Positions 26,187-34,999 are shown, counted from the first letter of the stretch. The stretch is DNA of 43,063 nt from Bacteroidales bacterium (GCA_017509045.1 JAFWQP010000090.1:1-43063); one strand, 5' to 3'. Notes: a model not told the origin generated them from the sequence alone. A program made the numbers and translations.

Positions 26187-26810
26187 TTATTTGTAGGGTA
26201 AATAGATGACTTTTTTAGTCTCAAAATACTCCTCTTCGAAGAAGTCGGCGATGTCCCATGTTCGCACTTTTTTCTTGAACGGTGCCAGCTCCTCTGTCAG
26301 GTCGCCCCCTTTGAGGTACAATATCCCGTTGCGCAGCTTGTGGTAGTGGCTGTCCGACACCTTGCCGCGCACCCATTGGGTAAACTCGCTCAACGAGGTG
26401 ACCGCGCGCGACACCACAAAGTCGTACTCTCCCGTCACCTGCTCGGCTCGTATCTGCTCGGCACGCACATTCTTCAGCTCCAGCTGCTGTGCCACATCCT
26501 GCACCACCTTTATCTTCTTACCGATAGAGTCCACCAAGTGAAAGTTGGAGTGGGGGAACATGATGGCAAGCGGTATGCCAGGAAAACCGCCTCCTGTGCC
26601 CACGTCCAGCACCTCTGCCATCGTCTTGAACGGCTGCACCTTGGCAATGGCGAGGCTGTGCAGCACATGGTGCTCGTAGTAGTTGTCCATGTCCTTGCGC
26701 GAGATAACGTTGATCTTCGCGTTCCACTCCTCGTACAAAGGCAGCAAAGCGGCAAACTGCTCTCGTTGCCGCTCTGTCAGCTCAGGGAAATATTTCAGAA
26801 TAAGGTTCAC
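26187..26810 (-). CDS. rsmG: 16S rRNA (guanine527-N7)-methyltransferase RsmG
   Basis: RsmG makes m7G527 in 16S rRNA. The 207-aa protein has the usual N-terminus (LTERQREQFAALLPLYEEWNAKINVIS), the SAM site VLDVGTGGGFPGIPLA, and VVSRAVTSLSEF. The tail (DIADFFEEEYFETKKVIYLPY) is common in Bacteroidota members. Loss of this enzyme gives low-level streptomycin resistance in other bacteria. Confidence 0.95.
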   Translation of the reverse strand: MNLILKYFPELTERQREQFAALLPLYEEWNAKINVISRKDMDNYYEHHVLHSLAIAKVQPFKTMAEVLDVGTGGGFPGIPLAIMFPHSNFHLVDSIGKKIKVVQDVAQQLELKNVRAEQIRAEQVTGEYDFVVSRAVTSLSEFTQWVRGKVSDSHYHKLRNGILYLKGGDLTEELAPFKKKVRTWDIADFFEEEYFETKKVIYLPYK

Positions 26811-26827
26811 TTCGTTTAAGGTAAAAG

Positions 26828-26886
26828 GTAAAAACTAAAAACTAAAATGGCTGCCGCCATTGGAAATATGAATTTTTAGTTTTTAC
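26828..26886. repeat. Inverted-repeat element with nested hairpin (likely rpoD terminator)
   Basis: Outer 14-bp perfect inverted repeats (GTAAAAACTAAAAA at 26828-26841 and its complement at 26873-26886) enclose an inner hairpin AATGGC/GCCATT (26846-26861). Read from rpoD, the inner stem is followed by T-rich DNA, so it can act as the rpoD terminator. The AAACTAAAA units recur in the element at 38777-38891. Confidence 0.7.
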
Positions 26887-26891
26887 TTTTT

Positions 26892-27752
26892 TTACAAGTA
26901 CTGTTGCAAGTGCTTGCTCTTGCTGCTCACGCGGAGGCGTTTGATGCCCTTCTCCTTGATTTGGCGCACACGTTCGCGTGTTAGGCCAAACTTCATCGCT
27001 ATCTCGTCCAAACTCAGTGCGTGCGGCATGCCGATGCCGAAATACATCTTAATCACCTCGCGTTCGTACTCGGTGAGGGTGGACAGGGCGCGCTCAATCT
27101 CCTGCGACAGCGACTCCTGCATCAGCGCACTGTCTGTCGGCGGGGTATCCTCGTTAGGCAGCACATCCACAAAGTTCACATCCTCGTCGGCCACCAGCGG
27201 CGCGTCGATCGAGATATGTCTGCCCGAGATGCCCAAGATGCTCTTAATCTTATCCTCGGGTATGTCCAGCATATCCGCCAATTCCTCTTCCGATGGCGGA
27301 CGCTCCAGTTCCTGTTCCAGACGGCTAATTTCCTTCTTCAGCTTGTTCAGTGCCCCCAGTTGGTTCGACGGCAGGCGCACAATACGGCTGTTCTCCGCTA
27401 TGGCCTGAAGTATCGACTGGCGGATCCACCACACTGCGTAAGAGATAAACTTAAAGCCCCTCGTTTCGTCGAAACGCTTGGCGGCCTTTATCAAGCCCAC
27501 GTTGCCCTCGTTAATCAGGTCGGGCAGGCTCAGTCCTTGGTTCTGGTACTGCTTTGCCACCGACACCACAAAGCGCAAGTTTGCCCTTGTCAGGCGGTCC
27601 AGCGCCTCTTGGTCGCCCTGCTTGATGCGCTGAGCCAGCTGCACCTCCTCTTCGGGAGTCAGCAGCTCCTCGCTGCAGATGTCTTGCAAATACTTGTCGA
27701 GCGACTTGATGTCACGGTTGGTGATGGAATGGGTAATTTTTAACTGTCTCAT
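26892..27752 (-). CDS. rpoD: Primary sigma factor RpoD/SigA (short Bacteroidota type)
   Basis: This 286-aa housekeeping sigma factor recognises the TAnnTTTG promoters seen throughout the window. It opens with [22 protein letters not shown], a Bacteroidota signature lacking region 1.1. Region 2 contains [40 protein letters not shown] and the -10-reading part; region 3 contains [15 protein letters not shown]; region 4 contains [19 protein letters not shown], the -35 helix-turn-helix. It has a 720-bp divergent gap upstream, but I see no clear promoter of its own there. Confidence 0.95.
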   Translation of the reverse strand: MRQLKITHSITNRDIKSLDKYLQDICSEELLTPEEEVQLAQRIKQGDQEALDRLTRANLRFVVSVAKQYQNQGLSLPDLINEGNVGLIKAAKRFDETRGFKFISYAVWWIRQSILQAIAENSRIVRLPSNQLGALNKLKKEISRLEQELERPPSEEELADMLDIPEDKIKSILGISGRHISIDAPLVADEDVNFVDVLPNEDTPPTDSALMQESLSQEIERALSTLTEYEREVIKMYFGIGMPHALSLDEIAMKFGLTRERVRQIKEKGIKRLRVSSKSKHLQQYL

Positions 27753-28445
27753 GGCTGCTTTTTATATTACACCTTCTTTTTCTATCCTAGATAACGACAA
27801 AAATCGAAAAAAGTTTCACTAAAACAAACTTTTTTTTCTTAATTAATCCATATCGCTCATTCCTAATACGAAACATTTAGCTTTCAAGAGGTGTGACTCC
27901 AATATTTTTCTCTCGCCCTCGAAGTTCATACTTTGACAAAGTTTTTCCACGAATCACGCGCAAATTATTCATGAATCAATTCGTGTTAAAATGATGATAA
28001 TTCGTGTTTGACATCAAATCAATTTTCAAGTTGATAAGTTTTCAATTTCCAACAGCCCTTGCTTCAGTATATATCCTATCGTTATACCTTAGTTATACTT
28101 TAGTTATACCTTAGTTATACTATATATAATAGTATAACTAAGGTATAACTAAAGTATAACTAAGGTATAACGATAGGATATATGAAAAAAAGGTTATGGT
28201 GGAATTAGAAGGTTATTTATGAGTGTGATAAGTGTGCTTCTAAAGTTGCAGTAGAGTAAACACTTGTTATGGCATAAAGAGACCTGAAAAGTGATAAAGG
28301 ATATAAAAGTCGGCTTAATGACCGATTCTTGTACTTCTTGGGGTACAGGATTTGAGCTGGCGTGAGTTTTATCGGCGATGGGGGAGTGGGAGCGGTGGGT
28401 GGATGTGGGCGTGAATCTTTTTTCGAATGAATGAAATATTATGTG
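27753..28445. other. Long divergent intergenic region between rpoD and ribF
   Basis: About 700 bp without a convincing gene. It holds the second copy of the long palindrome (28069-28183). At about 27950-28015 there are short repeats of AATTCGTG/CACGAAT type. A weak A/T-only hairpin (AAAAAAGTTT/AAACTTTTTT) lies at about 27807-27835. Frames crossing 28194-28472 on the minus strand are shadows of ribF. Confidence 0.6.
28069..28183. repeat. Long palindrome with 11-bp iterons, copy 2
   Basis: Arms of 55 bases (28069-28123 and 28129-28183) pair perfectly around ATATA. The core is the same as in copies 1 and 3 except for one base in the left arm, which restores a T/T mismatch to an A/T pair. The outermost bases differ between copies but still pair here. 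It lies between the divergent rpoD and ribF genes. Confidence 0.95.
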
Positions 28446-28453
28446 TATTTTTG
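28446..28453 (+). promoter_or_regulatory. -7 box of the ribF operon
   Basis: TATTTTTG, followed by CACAG, 19 bp before the ribF ATG. A near match to the -33 box (TTTC, 28421-28424) lies 21 bp upstream. Confidence 0.6.
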
Positions 28454-28472
28454 CACAGCCAAATTGTAAGCG

Positions 28473-29468
28473 ATGATAATATATAGGTTGGAGGATATTA
28501 GCGAGTTGCCCTACGCGACGGCGGTAACAGTGGGCATGTTTGACGGTGTGCACCGAGGCCACAGGCATATTCTGTCGGCGTTGGCGAGAGTGTCGGCTCA
28601 ACGGGGTTTGCGCCCTGTGGTGGTGACTTTCGACTGCCATCCGAGGCAGGTGTTGTCGGCGGAGCGGGCGGAGGCGTTCAGGGTGAACACCAACGAGGAA
28701 CGTTATCGGCTGCTGGAGGAATGCGGAGTGGAAGAGGTGGTGGAGGTGCATTTCACGAGGGAGTCGGCACAGCTGTCGGCATGCGAGTTTTTTGAGCAGG
28801 TGTTGATGCGACGGCTGCACTGCGGTGCCTTGGTTCTGGGGTACGACAATATGTTTGGCAGCCGTGAGCGCGACGATTTCGACCGTTTGCCCGCTTTGGC
28901 GGCAAGTCATGGGGTGGAGGTGACGGTGGACACGCCGTTGGTGGCGGAAGGTGTGGCGGTGAGCTCTACCCAGGTGCGGCGGGCTTTGGAGGTGGGCGAC
29001 GTGGGACGGGCGAAGGCGCTACTGGGCTACGGTTATCGGCTGTGGGGCACGGTTGTGAAGGGGAGACAGATGGGACGTACGCTGGGATTTCCGACGGCCA
29101 ACGTGTGTTTGGACGACAACGCCAAGGTGGTGCCCGCAGCAGGAGTGTACGCGGTGAAGGTATACGGAGTGGAAAGTGAAAATGGAAAATGGGAAATCGA
29201 AAAATGTTTGCCCCACTCGGATAATTCTCAATTAAAACCCAAATGGGGTATGGCTAATTTTGGCGGACAGCCTACATTTGGATTGGAGAGGACTGTGTTT
29301 GAGGTAAATGTGTTCGACTATGACGGCGACCTGTATGGTAAGGTGCTGACGGTGGAGTTTGTGGACAGGATTCGCGATGTGCGCCGTTTCGAAGGGGTGG
29401 AGCAGTTGGTGTCGCAGTTGGAGGAAGACCGCCGAACGGTAAGAGAAAAATTAACAATCAACAATTAA
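28473..29468 (+). CDS. ribF: Bifunctional riboflavin kinase/FAD synthetase RibF
   Basis: RibF makes FMN and then FAD. The 331-aa protein has an N-terminal adenylyltransferase domain with TVGMFDGVHRGHRHIL (about 19-34), LGYDNMFGSRERDDF and SSTQVRRALEVGDVGRAKALLG, and a C-terminal kinase domain with GRTLGFPTANVCLDD (about 199-213). Between VYAVKVYGV and WGMANFGGQPTFG there is an insertion of about 23 residues (234-256) compared with usual RibF proteins, which have only a short turn there. The DNA of this insertion resembles an intergenic repeat (see 29172-29240). Its stop is 1 bp before the LRR gene's ATG. Confidence 0.95.
   Translation: MIIYRLEDISELPYATAVTVGMFDGVHRGHRHILSALARVSAQRGLRPVVVTFDCHPRQVLSAERAEAFRVNTNEERYRLLEECGVEEVVEVHFTRESAQLSACEFFEQVLMRRLHCGALVLGYDNMFGSRERDDFDRLPALAASHGVEVTVDTPLVAEGVAVSSTQVRRALEVGDVGRAKALLGYGYRLWGTVVKGRQMGRTLGFPTANVCLDDNAKVVPAAGVYAVKVYGVESENGKWEIEKCLPHSDNSQLKPKWGMANFGGQPTFGLERTVFEVNVFDYDGDLYGKVLTVEFVDRIRDVRRFEGVEQLVSQLEEDRRTVREKLTINN
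29172..29240 (+). repeat. Intergenic-repeat-like insertion inside ribF
   Basis: The first half (GAAAGTGAAAATGGAAAA...) resembles the GAAAGTTGAAAATTGAAAA end of the element at 38777-38891. The second half shares TTGCCnnACTCGGATAATTnTCAATT with the other end, including an uninterrupted ACTCGGATAATT. Edges are approximate. The insertion keeps the frame. Confidence 0.6.
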
Positions 29469-29469
29469 G

Positions 29470-29976
29470 ATGAAACGCATACACCTTTTGCTCCTTAGTT
29501 CTTACCTCTTAGTCCTTGCCTCGCTACAGGCGCAGGAGGGGAGGGTGTATAAGTCGCTGAAGGAGGTGACAGACCCCGAGGCGGTGTATACGCTCCAACT
29601 GAGAGGCAAACGGCTGAAGGAGGTGCCGTCGATAGTGTATAGCATGACTAATCTGCGCGAGTTGGACCTGCGGGGTAACCGCATCGCACGGCTGTCGGAC
29701 AGCATAGCTGGGTTGAAACATCTGCAAAGGTTGGAGTTGAGCCGTAATCCGCTGATGGAACTGCCGTCGGCGATGGGGCAGATGGCGGAGCTGAGAGAAT
29801 TGGTGTTGTGGTCGACATACGTGACGGAACTGCCGCCCGAAATGGGGCTGCTAGACGGAAGTCTGGAGCTGCTGGACCTACGCGACTGCCCCATGACTCA
29901 GCAAGACCAAGAGGCATTGGAACAAATGCTGCCGTCGGTGAAAAAACTATGGTATTATGCGTGCAATTGTGAGTGA
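29470..29976 (+). CDS. Small secreted leucine-rich-repeat protein
   Basis: This 168-aa protein has a signal peptide (to about SLQAQ, residue 22) and roughly four leucine-rich repeats of 23 residues (for example LRELDLRGNRIARLSDSIAGL and LQRLELSRNPLMELPSAMGQM), followed by a short cap ending in Cys-Asn-Cys. LRR surfaces bind proteins; the partner is unknown. It is wedged between ribF and the amidase gene in one tight operon. Confidence 0.8.
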   Translation: MKRIHLLLLSSYLLVLASLQAQEGRVYKSLKEVTDPEAVYTLQLRGKRLKEVPSIVYSMTNLRELDLRGNRIARLSDSIAGLKHLQRLELSRNPLMELPSAMGQMAELRELVLWSTYVTELPPEMGLLDGSLELLDLRDCPMTQQDQEALEQMLPSVKKLWYYACNCE

Positions 29977-29977
29977 A

Positions 29978-30811
29978 ATGATACAACCTCGACTGACTAT
30001 AGCTTATTATCAGCAAGACATAGTGTGGGAGCAACCCGATAGCAACTATGCTTTGGTGGAAAATGCTTTTGCCACACAGGGCCAGAATGCTGATGTGTTG
30101 GTGGTGCCTGAGACGTTCAACACGGGTTTTTCGGACAATATGGCCGCGATGGCCGAACCTCAGGAGGGTGCCACGCTGCAATTTGCCCGCAGTATGGCAA
30201 GGCGGCACGATGCTCTGCTTGTGGGTACATGGACGGTGAGGGTCGGCGATGGGGTGGTGAACCGCCTGCATTGGGTCTATCCCGACGGCACTTTTGGCTA
30301 CTACGACAAAGGACACACCTTCCGCATGAGCAGCGAAGCACGTCAGCTGCTGCGGGGACGGAAGCGGGAACTGCTGGAATGGCGTGGATGGCGAATCAAG
30401 CCGGCGGTGTGCTACGACCTCAGATTCCCCAAATGGCTGCGCAACGGTGTGGTGGAGGAAGAACGGCAAGGGCTGCCCACCGATGGGGTGACAAAACCAA
30501 CGCAAGCGGCAACGCTCGATTACGACCTACTGCTGGTGTGTGCCAACTGGCCGGGTTCGCGCCACGAGGCGTGGAGCACACTTTTGAAGGCGAGGGCTAT
30601 CGAGAATCTGTGCTATGTGGTGGGGGTGAACCGTGCGGGTGTGGACGGTGTGGACATCCCCTACACGGGCAATAGCGCCGCCATCGACTATAAGGGTATG
30701 GAGTTGAGCCATTGCGAGAGCGGTGTGGCACAGCTGCAGACGGCAGTGCTCGACTACGAGAGTTTGCAGACATTTCGGCAGCATTGGCCGTTTTATTTGG
30801 ATTTTGATTAG
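29978..30811 (+). CDS. Nitrilase-superfamily amidase (omega-amidase/YafV-like)
   Basis: I start this 277-aa hydrolase at the ATG at 29978, 1 bp after the LRR stop; an upstream ATG at 29957 would overlap that gene by 20 bp. The catalytic triad is in place: Glu45 (VVPETFNTGF), Lys111 (YYDKGHTFRMSSE) and Cys145 (PAVCYDLRFP). The motif YDLLLVCANWPGSRHEAW is typical of omega-amidases, which hydrolyse alpha-ketoglutaramate and alpha-ketosuccinamate in a repair-type reaction. The exact substrate is inferred from the family. Confidence 0.85.
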   Translation: MIQPRLTIAYYQQDIVWEQPDSNYALVENAFATQGQNADVLVVPETFNTGFSDNMAAMAEPQEGATLQFARSMARRHDALLVGTWTVRVGDGVVNRLHWVYPDGTFGYYDKGHTFRMSSEARQLLRGRKRELLEWRGWRIKPAVCYDLRFPKWLRNGVVEEERQGLPTDGVTKPTQAATLDYDLLLVCANWPGSRHEAWSTLLKARAIENLCYVVGVNRAGVDGVDIPYTGNSAAIDYKGMELSHCESGVAQLQTAVLDYESLQTFRQHWPFYLDFD

Positions 30812-30825
30812 TGATATGAATGAGA

Positions 30826-30911
30826 GAATGTGTGAATGTGTAGACGTGTGAATGTGTAAATCGATTAACGAATTAACACATTAACGAATTCACATTTTCA
30901 ACTTTCAATAA
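30826..30911. repeat. AT-rich direct and inverted short repeats before mutS2
   Basis: Units such as GTGTGAATGTGTA and ATTAACGAATTAACACATTAACGAATTC repeat directly, and the left half is roughly complementary to the right half (AATGTGT against ACACATT, GTGAAT against ATTCAC). They fill the 109-bp gap between the amidase gene and mutS2. Edges are approximate. Confidence 0.5.
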
Positions 30912-30920
30912 GTTATAGTG

Positions 30921-33386
30921 ATGACCATAGAAGACAAAATAGGATTCACCCGCATACGGGAACTTGTGGCTGCGGAGTGTAGCAACGAGCTGGCTGTGAG
31001 GATGACGCAGGAGATGACCTTTTCGAACAGTTACGACCATGTGGTGCGCGAACTGCAGCAGACCGAGGAGTTTAGGCAGATACTGATGCTGGAAAATAGT
31101 TTTCCCAGACAGGACTTTATCGACCTTACTACGGAGCTGAATCGCCTGCGTGTGGAAGGGACGGTGATAGAGCTGGAGGCAATGGCCGACTTGAAGGCTT
31201 CGCTGCACACCATAGGCGAGTGCCTGCGCTTTCTGTTGCGCGACGACCCCGTGCGCTATCCTATGCTGTACCAATTGGCAACGCGGGTGGAATGGAATGC
31301 CGCCATAGGCAAGGCGCTCAATAAGATAGTGGACGACAAAGGGGAGGTGTACGACAACGCTTCCGACACCCTGCTCGACATACGCCGACAGATGACCAAG
31401 AAACGCAACGAGGTGGACATCCAAATCAGTCGGCAGCTGGCTCGTGCCAAGCACGAAGGGTGGGCTCCAGAGAACGCAGAGGCAACCATTCGCAACGGAC
31501 GTATGGTGATACCGATGCTCGACACCCACCGCCGCAAGATTAAGGGACTGATACACGACGAGTCAGCCACGCGTCAGACCGCCTACGTCGAGCCGACGGA
31601 AGTGGTGGAGCTGGGCAACGACCTCCGCGAGCTGGAGTTTGCCGAACGACACGAGATACAGAAAATACTGGCGCAATTCACCGACTGGCTGCGTCCGCAG
31701 CTCGACGCATTGGTGAATGCCTATTGGTTTTTGGCGCGTATCGACTTTATTAGGGCAAAAGCCCGTTTTGCACTCACACTGCACGCTGGGCGACCTATTG
31801 TGGACAGCATAGCCAAAATCAACTGGCTCGATGCCCGTCATCCGCTGCTCTACCTCAAGCTCAAAGAAAAAGTGGTGCCATTCAACATCGAGTTGGACGA
31901 CCAAGCCCACATCCTGATAGTGTCGGGTCCCAATGCCGGTGGCAAATCGGTATGCCTAAAAGCGGTGGGGTTGATACAGTACATGCTGCAATGCGGCATG
32001 TTGGTGCCCTGTAGGGAGACATCGGAGTTTGGCATCTTCGACAGCATCTTTATCGACATCGGTGACCAGCAGTCCATAGACAACGACCTGAGCACCTACA
32101 CCTCGCATCTGCAGAACATGAAACAGTTGCTGGAAACAGCCGACGAGGGCACCCTCTTCCTGCTCGACGAGCTGGGGGGTGGCACCGAGCCGCGCTCGGG
32201 GTGTGCCATTGCCGAAGCGGTGCTGGAGGAACTGCATCGCCGCCATGCCTACGGAATGGTGACCACCCACTATGCCGACCTCAAGCTGATGGCGGACCAC
32301 TGCGAGGGTATCCGCAACGGGGCCATGTTGTTCGACACCGAACGTATGCAGCCCCTCTATCGCCTTGCCATAGGGCATCCGGGTAGCTCGTTCGCCTTCG
32401 AGATAGCCCAAAACATCGGATTTCCTTCCGAGGTGCTCCAGGCGGCAAGCGAAAAAGTGGGCGACACAATGCTCAATTTCGAGCACCAACTGCAACAACT
32501 AGAGTTGGACAAGCAGGAAGTGGCACGCCAGCGTACCGAGCTAGAGGTGGCGGACAACTTCCTTGCCGAAGTGACCGACAAATATCAGCGGCTCAACGAG
32601 CAGCTTGAAGGTCGCAAGCACGAGATACTTAGCAATGCTCGCAAAGAGGCGCAGCAGATACTCGCCGATGCCAACCGCACGGTGGAGCAGACCATTAGCG
32701 ACATCAAGTCGGCACAGGCAGAACGCGAGCGCACCATGCAAGCTCGCCAACGCATGAAGGCTGAGGCGGAACGTCTGGCAACGGCGCAAGAACAGCACGA
32801 CGAACAGCTGGAGAAGATGAGACGAAGCCCGAGCGCATCCGTTTCGCAGGTCGCAGGTAGTGGGTCGCTAAAAAAAGGTAGTGCCAACGATGACGATGTC
32901 GCTGATGCTTCCCAACCTATTGTGGTGGGCAGCATAGTGCGCATCGACGGGCAAGACACCTTTGGCGAAGTGGTGGAAATCAAGGGCAAAAAGGCCATGG
33001 TAGAGAGCAACAGCATTCGCATGACCATCGCCCTCAACCGCCTTACTGCCACCCAAAAGAAGGCAATACCGGTGGACAAGCTCAGTCGGCAAAACAATCG
33101 TTTTCAATCCATCTACGACGACATCAACGAGAAGCGCAAGACATTCAACCCCACCATCGACCTCCGTGGCCAGCGTGCCGACGAGGCTATGGAAAACCTG
33201 CAACATTTCTTGGACGACGCGCAGTTGCTCAGCGAGAAAGAACTGCGTATACTCCACGGCAAGGGGTATGGTATACTCAAACAGATAATCCGTGAATACC
33301 TCATGGGCAATCGTGACGTTAAATCTTTCCACTCCGAACGGCTTGAGTTGGGTGGAGATGGTATCACTGTAGTACATTTGAAATGA
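30921..33386 (+). CDS. mutS2: MutS2 ATPase/endonuclease
   Basis: The protein is 821 aa when started at the ATG at 30921; a GTG directly before it is less likely. It opens with IEDKIGFTRIRELV and has the MutS core and ATPase: Walker A GPNAGGKS (about 336-343) and Walker B LFLLDELGGGTEP. A long coiled coil (about 510-630), a KOW-like beta part (VGSIVRIDGQDTFGEVVEIKGKKAM) and a C-terminal Smr nuclease domain with IDLRGQRADEAM and ILHGKGYG follow. MutS2 proteins suppress recombination and, in some bacteria, rescue collided ribosomes. It does not take part in mismatch repair. Confidence 0.95.
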   Translation: MTIEDKIGFTRIRELVAAECSNELAVRMTQEMTFSNSYDHVVRELQQTEEFRQILMLENSFPRQDFIDLTTELNRLRVEGTVIELEAMADLKASLHTIGECLRFLLRDDPVRYPMLYQLATRVEWNAAIGKALNKIVDDKGEVYDNASDTLLDIRRQMTKKRNEVDIQISRQLARAKHEGWAPENAEATIRNGRMVIPMLDTHRRKIKGLIHDESATRQTAYVEPTEVVELGNDLRELEFAERHEIQKILAQFTDWLRPQLDALVNAYWFLARIDFIRAKARFALTLHAGRPIVDSIAKINWLDARHPLLYLKLKEKVVPFNIELDDQAHILIVSGPNAGGKSVCLKAVGLIQYMLQCGMLVPCRETSEFGIFDSIFIDIGDQQSIDNDLSTYTSHLQNMKQLLETADEGTLFLLDELGGGTEPRSGCAIAEAVLEELHRRHAYGMVTTHYADLKLMADHCEGIRNGAMLFDTERMQPLYRLAIGHPGSSFAFEIAQNIGFPSEVLQAASEKVGDTMLNFEHQLQQLELDKQEVARQRTELEVADNFLAEVTDKYQRLNEQLEGRKHEILSNARKEAQQILADANRTVEQTISDIKSAQAERERTMQARQRMKAEAERLATAQEQHDEQLEKMRRSPSASVSQVAGSGSLKKGSANDDDVADASQPIVVGSIVRIDGQDTFGEVVEIKGKKAMVESNSIRMTIALNRLTATQKKAIPVDKLSRQNNRFQSIYDDINEKRKTFNPTIDLRGQRADEAMENLQHFLDDAQLLSEKELRILHGKGYGILKQIIREYLMGNRDVKSFHSERLELGGDGITVVHLK

Positions 33387-33472
33387 GCCTGGTAAGTGTT
33401 TTGATAAGTACTTTTTCTGTCTTTTTTGGAAAAATACTTTCTTTAATAGGAAAAATATTTAGAAATACATAG

Positions 33473-33480
33473 TACCTTTG
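33473..33480 (+). promoter_or_regulatory. -7 box of the small lipoprotein gene
   Basis: TACCTTTG is an exact TAnnTTTG match, followed by CAACAG, 48 bp before the ATG at 33529. No TTTG lies at the -33 position. Confidence 0.55.
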
Positions 33481-33528
33481 CAACAGAAAACAAACAATAG
33501 GAATTATTAATCAAAAACCTACAATACA

Positions 33529-34014
33529 ATGAAAGCTACAAAGTTAATTCTCCCGTTGCTCGCCGTATTTATGTTGGCGACGGGCTGCACAAAAGAGTAT
33601 TACGGCTCCCAAATCCAGACCTACCAGTTCAATGTGAACCCGGCCGACTGGATGCGCAATGAAGGTCAGAACCTGCCTGGAGCCAACAATTATCTCTATT
33701 GCGAGAAGGCAATCCCTGCCATCAATCAAGAGGTTTTCCAGAATGGTACTGTTCAGATGTACTGCTGGAACGTCTACGACTCGCAGAACAACCTCGGTGC
33801 GTGGAACACCCTTCCTTTCGTTTATCCGCTTGAGGTTTATATTCCCAATGATGAGGGTGGTACGGACTTGGTCATTGTGCCCGAAAACCTGCGTTTTGAG
33901 TGGGAACTGGGCAAGGTGACAATCATTATCCAAGACCTCGACGGCTACGACCCAGAGAGCATGGAGTTGGCTGGCCCCATCAGTTTCAAGGTTTGCGTAA
34001 CGCGCAACATGTAA
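33529..34014 (+). CDS. Small lipoprotein of unknown function
   Basis: This 161-aa protein has a lipobox Cys at 20 (LATGC). After a short linker the mature part is predicted to be mostly beta (YQFNVNPADW, VQMYCWNVYD, LEVYIPN, VTIIIQDLDGYD). It resembles the small Bacteroidales lipoproteins that begin TKEYYG and have a single beta-sandwich domain, but I know no function. It is monocistronic, with its own promoter and terminator. Confidence 0.7.
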   Translation: MKATKLILPLLAVFMLATGCTKEYYGSQIQTYQFNVNPADWMRNEGQNLPGANNYLYCEKAIPAINQEVFQNGTVQMYCWNVYDSQNNLGAWNTLPFVYPLEVYIPNDEGGTDLVIVPENLRFEWELGKVTIIIQDLDGYDPESMELAGPISFKVCVTRNM

Positions 34015-34029
34015 CAGCCTCTACCTAAC

Positions 34030-34068
34030 AAGAAAAGGGAGCCGCCCTAAAGGTGGCTCTCTTTTCTT
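34030..34068. terminator. Bidirectional terminator between lipoprotein gene and folD
   Basis: AAGAAAAGGGAGCCGCC (34030-34046) pairs with GGTGGCTCTCTTTTCTT (34052-34068), with two wobble pairs and a CTAAA loop. Its A-rich and T-rich ends give a U tract in both directions. It lies between convergent genes. Confidence 0.85.
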
Positions 34069-34085
34069 CTATTTAGATACGTTCT

Positions 34086-34967
34086 TTATTTGATGTTCAG
34101 TTGCCTTTTGTAGGCCTTCATGGTGTTCTCAAGCAGCGACACAATGGTCAGAGGACCCACACCGCCAGGAACGGGGGTTACCCAACTGCACAGTTTGTCC
34201 GCTTCGCTGTGTTTCACATCACCAATAATGCGGTAGCCGCTTTTCTTGCTCTCGTCGGGAATGCGGTGTATTCCCACGTCGACCAACACGGCACCTTCCT
34301 TAATCATATCGGCAGTGACAAATTCGGGTTTGCCGATAGCCACAACCAAGATGTCGGCCTGTCGGGTTAGGTCGGCCATATTTTTCGTCTTGCTGTGGCA
34401 CATGGTGACAGTGCAATCAAATCCTTTGCGCGAAAGTAGGTTTGCCACAGGAGTGCCGACGATATTGCTACGTCCTAGCACCACGCAGTGCTTGCCAGCC
34501 GTCTCAATGCCGTAGCGTTTCAGCAGTGTGCAGATGCCCATCGGAGTGGCAGGGACAAAGGCATCTTCGCCCAATACCATGCGTCCCACATTGATGGCGG
34601 TGAATCCGTCAACATCCTTGTCGGGCGAGATGGCGTTGATAATGTTTTGCTCGTTGATGTGTTTAGGCAATGGCAGTTGGACGATGAAACCGTCAATCTC
34701 GGTGTCGTTGTTCAAGAAGTGGATGGTTTCTAGAAGTTCTTTTTCCGAGATGTTCTCCGGGAGGCGGTACACCGATGAGGTGAAGCCCACCTCGTGGCTT
34801 GCTTTTTCCTTGTTGGCGACGTAGGTCTGGCTTGCGCCGTCGTTGCCAACTATTACAGCTGCCAGATGTGGTGCGCGGTGTCCTTGTGCGGTCAGTTGGC
34901 GCACCTCGTTGGCTATTTCGTCTTTAATCTGCAAGGCTAGGGTCTTGCCGTCTAGTAACTGGGTCAT
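34086..34967 (-). CDS. folD: Methylenetetrahydrofolate dehydrogenase/cyclohydrolase FolD
   Basis: FolD interconverts methylene-, methenyl- and formyl-tetrahydrofolate with NADP. The 293-aa protein has VGNDGASQTYVANKEKA (with the catalytic Lys), GFIVQLPLPKHI, the nucleotide site VLGRSNIVGTPVANLL and the end VTPVPGGVGPLT. It follows ffh after 32 bp and may share its transcript. Confidence 0.96.
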   Translation of the reverse strand: MTQLLDGKTLALQIKDEIANEVRQLTAQGHRAPHLAAVIVGNDGASQTYVANKEKASHEVGFTSSVYRLPENISEKELLETIHFLNNDTEIDGFIVQLPLPKHINEQNIINAISPDKDVDGFTAINVGRMVLGEDAFVPATPMGICTLLKRYGIETAGKHCVVLGRSNIVGTPVANLLSRKGFDCTVTMCHSKTKNMADLTRQADILVVAIGKPEFVTADMIKEGAVLVDVGIHRIPDESKKSGYRIIGDVKHSEADKLCSWVTPVPGGVGPLTIVSLLENTMKAYKRQLNIK

Positions 34968-34999
34968 TGAGTATGATTTTGTATGGTGAATGCTGTTAA

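Noticed and set aside
28330-28365. Possible remnant of a tRNA 3' end (GGGGTACAGGATTTGAG)
   Set aside because: The opposite parts of a cloverleaf cannot be found nearby and the stems do not pair, so it is not supported.
28194-28910. 238-aa frame on the minus strand
   Set aside because: Most of it is the antisense shadow of ribF, and the rest has no recognisable protein pattern.
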